From NCBI GenBank assembly GCA_964542435.1, contig CAZIVE010000153.1, forward strand, positions 1 to 5,966: a stretch of DNA of 5,966 nt. Direction: 5' to 3'. Source of the stretch: CAZIVE01 sp964542435 (lineage in GTDB: Bacteria; Bacteroidota; Bacteroidia; Bacteroidales; Tannerellaceae). A program made the translations under genes and the position numbers. The notes under the pieces are model-generated. The model was not told the origin of the DNA, made no database searches, and was given only the letters and a program-made list of their open reading frames with translations. Positions within the stretch are counted from its first letter, which is position 1. The number at the start of each line of letters is the position of its first letter. Positions 1 to 5,570 of the stretch are shown here, piece after piece.

Positions 1-205
1 TCTGCACGTTATAACGGTCGTTCACGACTGCCGAAGGAAGCAGATCATAACGGCCCTCCATTTTAATGGTGCCATCCGCTGCAATGAAACCCCAGCGATC
101 CGTCGCAGCCTTCTTGAAAGGCACATATTCCACCGCGTGACGCTCGCTGCACGAGGCCACAAAAAGCAGGAGAAGCAGGAAAATGAGGCTCTTGAATTGG
201 TTCAT
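1..205 (-). CDS. WG-repeat lipoprotein, N-terminal part (runs off the left edge)
   Basis: Read on the minus strand, an ATG at 205 opens 68 codons that continue past base 1, so only the N-terminus is seen. The start MNQFKSLIFLLLLLFVASC is a classic lipoprotein signal: a Lys at residue 5, a Leu/Phe-rich core at 7-15, and lipobox V16-A17-S18-C19, with Cys19 the predicted lipidated residue. After signal peptidase II cleavage the protein would be anchored to the inner or outer membrane. At residues 38-45 the motif WGFIAADG matches the WG repeat (tandem beta-hairpin-like units, usually WG[FY]I..DG.), followed by a Tyr-Asp stretch typical of the next half unit. WG-repeat proteins are usually binding or scaffold proteins of unknown ligand; I assign no specific function. 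A TATATTTG promoter box lies 26-33 bases upstream of the ATG, which supports this start. It is divergent from the symporter gene. Confidence is high for lipoprotein and good for WG repeat, limited by the short visible part. Confidence 0.78.
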   Translation of the reverse strand, partial: MNQFKSLIFLLLLLFVASCSERHAVEYVPFKKAATDRWGFIAADGTIKMEGRYDLLPSAVVNDRYNVQ

Positions 206-230
206 AAAGTTTCATATCACAATAACGTCA

Positions 231-238
231 CAAATATA
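231..238 (-). promoter_or_regulatory. Bacteroidota -7 promoter element for the lipoprotein gene
   Basis: On the minus strand these bases read TATATTTG, a perfect match to the Bacteroidota -7 consensus TAnnTTTG. Transcription would begin a few bases downstream, leaving a leader of about 20 nt before the ATG at 205. The -33 element is weak: a TTTT follows GG 18 bases upstream, where the consensus is TTTG. The spacer holds a 14-bp palindrome. Confidence 0.6.
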
Positions 239-242
239 ATGG

Positions 243-256
243 ATTTATCGATAAAT
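243..256. promoter_or_regulatory. 14-bp perfect palindrome in the lipoprotein promoter spacer (candidate operator)
   Basis: The bases ATTTATCGATAAAT are a perfect palindrome, identical on both strands. They sit between the weak -33 position and the -7 box of the minus-strand promoter, where a bound dimeric regulator would block RNA polymerase. No regulator gene is visible nearby. AT-rich DNA produces such palindromes by chance fairly often, so the operator role is inference. Confidence 0.3.
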
Positions 257-308
257 AAAACCGATAGAATCAAATCGTGAGAGAACGAAGGAAGTCATGT
301 TTTCAAAA

Positions 309-324
309 TGCACTATCTTTGCTA
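309..324 (+). repeat. 16-bp direct repeat, copy 1, containing a TAnnTTTG box
   Basis: The bases TGCACTATCTTTGCTA occur here and again, identically, at 392-407, 83 bp downstream. The repeat contains TATCTTTG (314-321), a perfect Bacteroidota -7 element. No TTTG-type -33 element is seen about 20 bp upstream, so its own promoter activity is uncertain. If used, it would give the symporter mRNA a leader of roughly 100 nt. The copy is followed by the short inverted repeat GCTAT-AA-ATAGC (321-332), which would fall at or near the transcription start. Confidence 0.5.
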
Positions 325-360
325 TAAATAGCGAAAATAGGCTGCACCTCGGCATAACAT

Positions 361-374
361 TCAAGTGAACTTGA
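361..374. promoter_or_regulatory. Inverted repeat over the -33 region of the symporter promoter (candidate operator)
   Basis: The sequence TCAAGT-GA-ACTTGA has two perfect 6-bp arms separated by 2 bp. It covers the TTG at 371-373, the best available -33 element for the -7 box at 397-404 (spacer 23 bp, slightly long). A dimeric regulator bound here could control the symporter. That role is inferred from position and symmetry only. Confidence 0.35.
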
Positions 375-391
375 TGATTCTGCGCTCGGTT

Positions 392-407
392 TGCACTATC
401 TTTGCTA
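392..407 (+). repeat. 16-bp direct repeat, copy 2, containing the gene-proximal promoter box
   Basis: This is the second identical copy of TGCACTATCTTTGCTA (first at 309-324). Sequence outside the 16 bp is only loosely similar between copies, so this is either a small promoter duplication that has diverged or two strong independent matches to the same promoter core. Confidence 0.55.
397..404 (+). promoter_or_regulatory. Bacteroidota -7 promoter element for the symporter gene
   Basis: The bases TATCTTTG match the consensus TAnnTTTG exactly. A start of transcription a few bases downstream leaves an A-rich leader of about 20 nt ahead of the ATG at 430, the usual arrangement in this phylum, which rarely uses Shine-Dalgarno pairing. 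The box overlaps the alternative in-frame TTG at 391, which argues against that earlier start codon. Confidence 0.65.
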
Positions 408-429
408 CCGAAAAAACAAACCCAAACAG

Positions 430-1833
430 ATGGATTATCTAAACACGTTGATCTCCTCAGTAAACGATGTCATTTGGTCGTATATCATGATTGCACTGCT
501 TATCGGCTGCGCGCTGTGGTTCACGCTGCGTTCGCATTTCGTGCAATTTCGGATGATTGGCGAAATGGTCAGGCTGTTGGGCGATTCCGCCGGCAAACCT
601 GACTCGGCTGGAGAAAAGCGCATCTCTTCCTTCGAGGCATTCATGGTATCGCTGGCAAGTCGCGTGGGTACAGGCAACCTCGCTGGAGTGGCGACAGCTC
701 TGACGATAGGCGGACCGGGCGCCGTGTTCTGGATGTGGCTGATTGCACTGCTCGGCTCATCCAGCGCGTTTGTGGAATCGACGCTGGCACAGCTTTACAA
801 ACGGAAAGGCAAGGACTCATTCATCGGCGGACCGGCTTACTACATGGAGACCGGCCTCGGGAAACGCTGGATGGGCGTTCTATTCGCCGTACTGATCAGT
901 ATCACCTTCGGATTTGCCTATAATTCGGTACAAAGCAACACAATCTGTGCAGCCTGGCAAGGTGCGTTCGGGTTCGATCCGACAATCGTCGGCATCATCC
1001 TCACTGTTTGTACGCTGCTCATCATTTTCGGCGGCATCCAGCGCATCGCGAAGGTCAGCAGTGTCATCGTACCGATCATGGCAGTAGGCTACATCCTGCT
1101 GGCTCTGTTTGTCGTCGTCATCAACATCACGGAGCTTCCCAATGTGATGAAAACCATCTTCGCTCATGCCTTCGGATTCGAACAATTTGCCGGCGGCGGA
1201 CTCGGCGCAGCTATGATGCAGGGAATCAAGCGCGGACTCTTCAGTAATGAGGCCGGTGAAGGTTCTGCACCGAATGTCGCAGCCACCGCGCATGTCACGC
1301 ATCCTGTGAAACAGGGATTGATACAGGCACTCGGCGTATTTACCGACACGCTGATCATCTGCAGCTGTACCGCTTTCATCATCCTCGTCAGTGGAATACA
1401 GCTCGACGGGACGACCAACGGCGTACAACTGACGCAATCGGCTCTCACGAACGAAGTGGGCGGCGTGGGCAGCATTTATGTGGCTCTTGCCATCCTGCTT
1501 TTCGCCTTCAGCAGCATCATAGGCAATTATTATTACGGCGAAGCCAACATCCGCTTCATCACAAAGCGCCGTTCCGTACTCTTCGTCTATCGTCTGCTCG
1601 TGGCAGGCATGGTCATGTTCGGCGCTTTGACTACGCTTGATCTGGCCTGGAGTCTTGCCGATCTCACCATGGCTTGCCTCACGATGTGCAACCTCATCGC
1701 CATCGCATTGTTAAGCAATCAGGCGTTTCTGCTTCTCAAAGACTACATGGCGCAGAAACGTCGAGGCATCAAAAGTCCCGTTTACAAGAACGGCTCCATC
1801 CCGCAGCTGAAGGACAAAGGCGAATGCTGGTAA
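430..1833 (+). CDS. Sodium:alanine/glycine symporter, AGCS family
   Basis: This is a complete 467-residue inner-membrane protein, the usual length for the alanine or glycine:cation symporter family (AGCS, AlsT/DagA-like), which takes up alanine and/or glycine with sodium. Visible family signatures are GTGNLAGVATA at residues 80-90, GGPGAVFWMWLIALLG at 94-109, FIGGPAYYMETGLG at 131-144, and GLFSNEAGEGSAPNVAA at 269-285. Hydrophobic segments run from residue 14 to about 435 (roughly ten or eleven helices), and the tail at 438-467 is hydrophilic and cytoplasmic-like. I chose ATG 430 over TTG 391 because the earlier codon lies inside the promoter box and would add 13 polar residues ahead of the normal N-terminus. 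Many relatives have Met where this protein has Glu276 (NEAGMGSAP), a small variation. It stands alone, divergent from a lipoprotein gene and convergent with the helicase cluster. Exact substrate (L-Ala, D-Ala or Gly) is not decidable here. Confidence 0.95.
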   Translation: MDYLNTLISSVNDVIWSYIMIALLIGCALWFTLRSHFVQFRMIGEMVRLLGDSAGKPDSAGEKRISSFEAFMVSLASRVGTGNLAGVATALTIGGPGAVFWMWLIALLGSSSAFVESTLAQLYKRKGKDSFIGGPAYYMETGLGKRWMGVLFAVLISITFGFAYNSVQSNTICAAWQGAFGFDPTIVGIILTVCTLLIIFGGIQRIAKVSSVIVPIMAVGYILLALFVVVINITELPNVMKTIFAHAFGFEQFAGGGLGAAMMQGIKRGLFSNEAGEGSAPNVAATAHVTHPVKQGLIQALGVFTDTLIICSCTAFIILVSGIQLDGTTNGVQLTQSALTNEVGGVGSIYVALAILLFAFSSIIGNYYYGEANIRFITKRRSVLFVYRLLVAGMVMFGALTTLDLAWSLADLTMACLTMCNLIAIALLSNQAFLLLKDYMAQKRRGIKSPVYKNGSIPQLKDKGECW

Positions 1834-1873
1834 AGAACGGACTTTACGAGGGTGCAAATTCCCGTTTCTCCCG

Positions 1874-1899
1874 AAAAAAGGGCTTACATCAGGTGTAAG
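1874..1899 (-). terminator. Possible weak intrinsic terminator for minus-strand transcripts
   Basis: Read on the minus strand, the outermost hairpin of the array (CTTACA-CCTGA-TGTAAG) is followed by CCC and then six T. The order stem then T-run resembles a Rho-independent terminator for transcripts leaving the helicase cluster. The stem is only 6 bp with two G-C pairs, the T-run is offset by 3 nt, and the site lies about 290 bp past the helicase stop. The call is tentative. Confidence 0.28.
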
Positions 1900-2067
1900 T
1901 TCGAAGATTACCCGGAAAATGCTACTTGCAGCAGGTGTAAGTTCCAAGATCACCCGGAAAATCCTACTTGCATCAAGTGCAAGTTCCAAGATTACCCGGA
2001 AAATCCTACTTGCAGCATGTGCAAGTCCCAAGATCGCCCTGCAACTGCTACTTGCACGAGATGCAAT
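1883..2067. repeat. 42-bp tandem repeat array with a hairpin in each unit
   Basis: The units start at 1884, 1926, 1968, 2010 and 2052, an exact 42-bp period, with four full units and a partial fifth. Neighbouring units differ at 5, 4 and 9 positions from left to right. Each unit contains an inverted repeat with a 5-nt loop: CTTACA/TGTAAG (1883-1899), ACTTGCA/TGTAAGT (1924-1942), ACTTGCA/TGCAAGT (1966-1984), ACTTGCA/TGCAAGT (2008-2026), and TTGCA/TGCAA (2052-2066). The loops differ (TCAGG, GCAGG, TCAAG, GCATG, CGAGA) while the stems hold, including an A-T to G-T to G-C series at one stem pair. The linker is well kept in the first three units and includes TTCC...GGAA. Because 42 is a multiple of 3, long open frames appear on both strands; I treat these as by-products. 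A role in mRNA 3'-end stability, termination between convergent genes, or protein binding is possible but not shown. Confidence 0.88.
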
Positions 2068-2184
2068 GCCTAATTATACCCTATAAAAGCAAATTACAAG
2101 GGCGTAAAACACGCAGAGAAAGAGTTTTTTATTCCTTTTTCCAACCGTTATCCCCATTTTCTTGCGTTTTCTTTCGCTAAAAAA

Positions 2185-4338
2185 TCAGGCAATCGGAGTA
2201 AGTGGAGCGCTGAACTGAAGATTCCGTTCGGTTTTGAGGCTGTCGAACTGAATGGTGTAAGAGGCTTCGTGCGCATTGACGGAAAGGATCGTGCCCGCAC
2301 CAAAGACAGGATGACTGACGCGATCGCCCACATCGAACGCGGCCCTGCGCTTCGAGAGATTCTCTTCATCGAGATCGATGGCACGACGGGTTTTCTCGAC
2401 AAGCTCCTTATCCAGCTCCGCCACATATTCGAGATTCTCGCGGCCCGCGTCGAAGATGAATCGGGAGGGCATTTTGAAGATATTGTCGTTGGAAAGGCCT
2501 TCGGAATCGCTCAGATAGAGCCGTTTTACGGCGCGGGTCATGGCGACGTAAGCCAGACGGCGCTCCTCGTCCATATCTTCAGGCGTGTCGGTCTTTTTGC
2601 TCGGGAAAACACCTTCGTCGAGTCCGCAGATAAAGACGTAGGGAAACTCCATGCCCTTCGACGTATGAATGGTCATCAATTTCACATTCTCCTCGCGGCT
2701 TTCCTTATCGATATTGGCAAACAGTGCGGCACGCGCCAGAAAATCCTCAAGACTCGCCTCCTCTTCTTCGCCTGCAGCCACAACGGAACGCTTCAGCTCC
2801 GCCACATCATCCAGCCGTTCCTGGTCGCTCTGAAGGCGTAGGAACGATTCGTAGCCGGATTTGTCGAGCAGCTCCTGCATCATATCGCCCATGGTGAGTT
2901 TGATCGAATCGGCGCGAACCTCCTCGATGGCGTTCACATAGGCAACAACCTGCGTGCCGCGCACCAGTTCTCCATCAAGGTTCTGCTTGAGTGCTTCGTA
3001 GAGCGAAACATCATGCACATTGGCGTAATCACGCAATGCGGCGATCCGCTTCTTACCGAACTTTCGGGAAGGCAGATTCACCGTGCGCAGAAAGGAGAGG
3101 TCATCGGCGACAGTGAGCATCCGCAGATAGGCGAGGATGTCTTTGATCTCTTTACGGTTATAAAACTCGATGCCGCTGTAGATTCGATAGGGAATTTCTT
3201 TTTTTATAAAACACTCTTCGAGAGAGCGGGAGAGGAAATGCGAACGATAGAGCACGGCCACTTCACCGAGTTTCGCGCCGGCCTCCTGAAGCCGTCGGAT
3301 TTCACCAGCGATCCAGTCGGATTCCTCCTTTTCACTCTTTGCATGGAAATAAAGAGGCTTGGGACCGGAAGGATTTTCCGTATGCAGCTGCTTCGGATAA
3401 CGGATGGGATTGTGCGCGATAAGTTCGTTCGAAGCCTTGAGGATCTCAGGCGTGGAACGGTAGTTCAAGCCCAGTTCAACGGTCTTCGCTTCGGGATAAA
3501 CCTTGTCGAAGTCGAGAAAGAGGTGGAAATGGGAGCCGCGCCAGGTGTAAATGGTCTGATCGGGATCGCCTACGATGAAGAGATTGCCGCTTCGTCCGCT
3601 CAGCAGCCGCGCAATGTCGTACTGCCGCTTGCTGACGTCCTGAAACTCGTCCACCAGCACATACTGCATGCGGTTTTGCCACCTTTCGAGCACCTTCTTG
3701 TCGTGTTGCAGAAGGTAAAGGGTGAAATTGATCAGGTCGTTGAAGTCGAAGCCGAAGCATTTCTTCTGTTCGTAAAGATAGCGGAGGAAGATTTCCTCAT
3801 CTCGGTCGCCCGAGGCAGAGAAATTGGCACGGAGCTGTTCGTTATTGAGCAGATAGAAGTTGTCCACATAATTTATGGCGAGCGACTTCTTCATTTCAAT
3901 CATATCCTTCGTCTTCTGGATGGTCGTGTCGCGCAGGGTGAGCTTCATATCCTCGAAGACCTTCAGAAGGATCTGGGTAGCGTCGTCGTCATTGTCGATG
4001 ATGATGAAATTCTTGGGGAATCCGAAGAGATGCGCCTCCTCTTTCAGAAACTGCACGCAGAAGGCATGGAACGTACAGATATAGCTCAGATCCATATCCG
4101 CCAGCATCTCTCTGACACGACGTTTCATCTCGTTCGCCGCACGGTTGGTGAAGGTGGCACAAAGAATATTCCTGGGAGAAATGCCGATGGTGTCGATCAG
4201 GTAGCAATAGCGCGAAGTAAGGGCACGAGTCTTGCCTGTTCCTGCTCCGGCGATGACTCTGACGACGCCTTCCGTCAGCTGCACAGCCTGCCGCTGCTCG
4301 TCGTTCAGTCCTTTCAGATATTTCTCAGCAGATTCCAT
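2185..4338 (-). CDS. UvrD/PcrA/Rep-family superfamily 1A DNA helicase
   Basis: This is a full-length 717-residue ATP-dependent 3'-5' DNA helicase, matching the usual size of about 720 for UvrD/PcrA. Motifs occur in order: Q motif LNDEQRQAV (11-19), Walker A AGAGTGKT (30-37, Lys36), Ia TFTNRAANEMKRR (62-74), TFHAFC (89-94), motif II VDEFQD (229-234), motif III VGDPDQTIYTWRGS (256-269), motif IV NYRST (292-296), motif V IHTSKGMEF (557-565) and motif VI EERRLAYVAMTRA (591-603). Residues 668-703 (FDVGDRVSHPVFGAGTILSV and onward) match the C-terminal Tudor-like domain by which UvrD/PcrA contacts RNA polymerase. Known family roles are nucleotide excision and mismatch repair, removal of RecA or stalled polymerase, and replication restart. 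Motif III reads GDPDQ rather than the GDDDQ of classical UvrD/PcrA, so it may be a paralogue rather than the main PcrA. Its ATG lies 3 nt after the peptidase stop, so it is the last gene of the cluster. Confidence 0.96.
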   Translation of the reverse strand: MESAEKYLKGLNDEQRQAVQLTEGVVRVIAGAGTGKTRALTSRYCYLIDTIGISPRNILCATFTNRAANEMKRRVREMLADMDLSYICTFHAFCVQFLKEEAHLFGFPKNFIIIDNDDDATQILLKVFEDMKLTLRDTTIQKTKDMIEMKKSLAINYVDNFYLLNNEQLRANFSASGDRDEEIFLRYLYEQKKCFGFDFNDLINFTLYLLQHDKKVLERWQNRMQYVLVDEFQDVSKRQYDIARLLSGRSGNLFIVGDPDQTIYTWRGSHFHLFLDFDKVYPEAKTVELGLNYRSTPEILKASNELIAHNPIRYPKQLHTENPSGPKPLYFHAKSEKEESDWIAGEIRRLQEAGAKLGEVAVLYRSHFLSRSLEECFIKKEIPYRIYSGIEFYNRKEIKDILAYLRMLTVADDLSFLRTVNLPSRKFGKKRIAALRDYANVHDVSLYEALKQNLDGELVRGTQVVAYVNAIEEVRADSIKLTMGDMMQELLDKSGYESFLRLQSDQERLDDVAELKRSVVAAGEEEEASLEDFLARAALFANIDKESREENVKLMTIHTSKGMEFPYVFICGLDEGVFPSKKTDTPEDMDEERRLAYVAMTRAVKRLYLSDSEGLSNDNIFKMPSRFIFDAGRENLEYVAELDKELVEKTRRAIDLDEENLSKRRAAFDVGDRVSHPVFGAGTILSVNAHEASYTIQFDSLKTERNLQFSAPLTPIA

Positions 4339-4341
4339 CGT

Positions 4342-5568
4342 TTATTCGTATATCAGCGTGAAGAGTTTGTCGGGTGCATAGACCTCGTTGGCAGCTTCAA
4401 GGATCTGCGAGGCGGTCACGGCGGCGATGCGTCCGTTGATCTCCTTCAGCGTGTCGAAGCGTCCGTAGTGAAGCATGCTTTTGCCGAATCCGAGGAAGAG
4501 GTTCTCGCGGTTGTCCGTAGAGACGCCCAATTGTCCTTCCGCCTGTTTCTTCGCCGCAGCAAGCTGAAGCGTGGTAAGAGCATTCTCCCGAAGTTTCTCA
4601 AGCTCTTTCAGGACGAGATCGGTCGCTTGCTCACGGTTCTTCGGATCGGTTCCGAAATAGACGCTCTGCAAGCCTGTATCGGTGTAATGGGTCAAATTGG
4701 ATTCCACGTCATAGACCAGTCCGTTCTTCTCGCGCAGCGAGACATTCAGACGATTGTTCATGCCCGGACCTCCGAGAATATTGTTGAGCAGGAAAAGCGG
4801 ATAGCGCTGCTTATCAAACATGTTGCAGACGCGGCTTCCGATCATCACGTGAGACTGATGCGTGGATTTATGCTTCTTCGTCACCGAAGCCGCCACTTCG
4901 TCGGGAACGATGCGCTGACGTTCTTCGGGAAGAAAATCAATTCCCTCCGTGAAACGCTCTGCCATCGCGATGATCTTGTCAAAGCGGTTCCGTCCCATAG
5001 AAAAGAAGAGAAGTCGGGAAGGTGCATAGTTGCGATGAAGGAAATCGAGCCCTTTCACAGTATCAAACGACAGCAACGAACGTTTGTTGCCGAGGATATT
5101 ATGCCCCAGCGAATGTCCCTGGTAAAGAATGTTCTCGAATTCGTCGAAGATCAGCTCTGCCGGTGAGTCATTATAAGAGTTGATCTCATCGAGGATTACC
5201 TCCACCTCCTTTTTAATCTCGTGCGGCGGATAGGTGGAATGGAAGATGAGGTCGGTCATCAGTTCAAAGGCGCGAGCAAAGTCCTTCGACATGAAGGTGG
5301 CATAGAAAAAGGTCTCCTCCTTCGCCGTATAGGCGTTGACATCGCCGCCGACGTTCTCCATGCGGTTGCGAATCTGCCAGGCGCGGCGATGCGTGGTACC
5401 TTTAAAAAGCATGTGCTCCGTAAAATGCGCCATGCCACATTCGTCGATATGTTCATCGCGCGTTCCCGCATCCACCACATATCCGCAATAGGAGACAGGC
5501 GAATTCACCTGCAGATGCGCCAGCCGAAGTCCGTTCTTCAGCGTATAAGTCTGGTATTTGTTGTCCAT
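4342..5568 (-). CDS. M16-family zinc metallopeptidase (processing-peptidase-like), cytoplasmic
   Basis: This is a 408-residue single-chain M16 peptidase, the size of the short bacterial M16B type that works as a dimer resembling mitochondrial processing peptidase. The inverted zinc motif HxxEH is H48-F-T-E51-H52, inside GMAHFTEHMLFKGT; Glu51 is the catalytic base. The third ligand is Glu128 in VILDEINSYNDSP, 76 residues after His52. GGDVNAYTAKEETFFYA (74-90) is the usual active-site strand. The inactive second half carries the R/Y substrate-binding motif LREKNGLVYDV (278-288; Arg279, Tyr286). There is no signal peptide, so it should act in the cytoplasm, unlike many exported M16 proteins in this phylum. 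I chose ATG 5568 over GTG 5571 because it overlaps the ybeY stop as TGATG, a common coupling arrangement; the GTG adds only one residue. The substrate is unknown. Confidence 0.95.
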   Translation of the reverse strand: MDNKYQTYTLKNGLRLAHLQVNSPVSYCGYVVDAGTRDEHIDECGMAHFTEHMLFKGTTHRRAWQIRNRMENVGGDVNAYTAKEETFFYATFMSKDFARAFELMTDLIFHSTYPPHEIKKEVEVILDEINSYNDSPAELIFDEFENILYQGHSLGHNILGNKRSLLSFDTVKGLDFLHRNYAPSRLLFFSMGRNRFDKIIAMAERFTEGIDFLPEERQRIVPDEVAASVTKKHKSTHQSHVMIGSRVCNMFDKQRYPLFLLNNILGGPGMNNRLNVSLREKNGLVYDVESNLTHYTDTGLQSVYFGTDPKNREQATDLVLKELEKLRENALTTLQLAAAKKQAEGQLGVSTDNRENLFLGFGKSMLHYGRFDTLKEINGRIAAVTASQILEAANEVYAPDKLFTLIYE

Positions 5569-5570
5569 CA
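5566..5570 (-). promoter_or_regulatory. TGATG stop/start overlap coupling ybeY and the M16 peptidase
   Basis: On the minus strand the ybeY stop TGA (5570-5568) shares its A with the ATG (5568-5566) of the peptidase. This one-base overlap favours translational coupling by re-initiation. It also decides the peptidase start, because no Shine-Dalgarno-like motif lies upstream. Confidence 0.7.

Larger units (their letters stand above)
1834..2184. other. 351-bp convergent intergenic region holding a tandem hairpin array
   Basis: This gap lies between the stop of the symporter (plus) and the stop of the helicase (minus). Bases 1841-1882 look like a decayed flanking unit of the 42-bp array (TGCAAATTCCC, then CCCGAAAAAAGGG). 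Bases 1883-2067 are the array. Bases 2071-2184 are AT-rich with no convincing gene; they include a small inverted repeat GCGT-AAAAC-ACGC (2102-2114), followed ten bases later by six T (2125-2130). That is too weak and too far from the T-run to call a standard terminator. Confidence 0.6.

Noticed and set aside
880..1437. A 185-codon frame antisense to the symporter.
   Set aside because: Its composition is low-complexity Asp/Arg-rich, as expected from reading hydrophobic membrane-protein codons backwards, and no start signal or family resemblance is seen.
1711..2031. A 106-codon minus-strand frame with repeats of the type ASRIFRVILEL.
   Set aside because: It is the reverse reading of the 42-bp array (42 is divisible by 3, so several frames stay open) and it runs into the antisense of the symporter's 3' end.
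1883..2067. A CRISPR array.
   Set aside because: Units are contiguous with no unique spacers: the linker between hairpins is itself repeated. The period of 42 bp leaves no room for repeat plus spacer of normal sizes, and no cas genes are present.
2102..2130. A Rho-independent terminator for the symporter on the plus strand.
   Set aside because: The stem GCGT/ACGC is only 4 bp and ten bases separate it from the T-run, so it does not meet the usual geometry.
2269..2841. A 190-codon plus-strand frame inside the helicase gene.
   Set aside because: It is fully antisense to conserved helicase motifs V and VI and has no independent support.
3013..5166. A 717-codon open frame on the plus strand, opposite the helicase and peptidase genes.
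   Set aside because: It is antisense to two genes with full sets of catalytic motifs, spans their junction, has no recognisable domain or promoter, and is explained by codon bias of the genes on the other strand. Its equal length to the helicase is coincidence.
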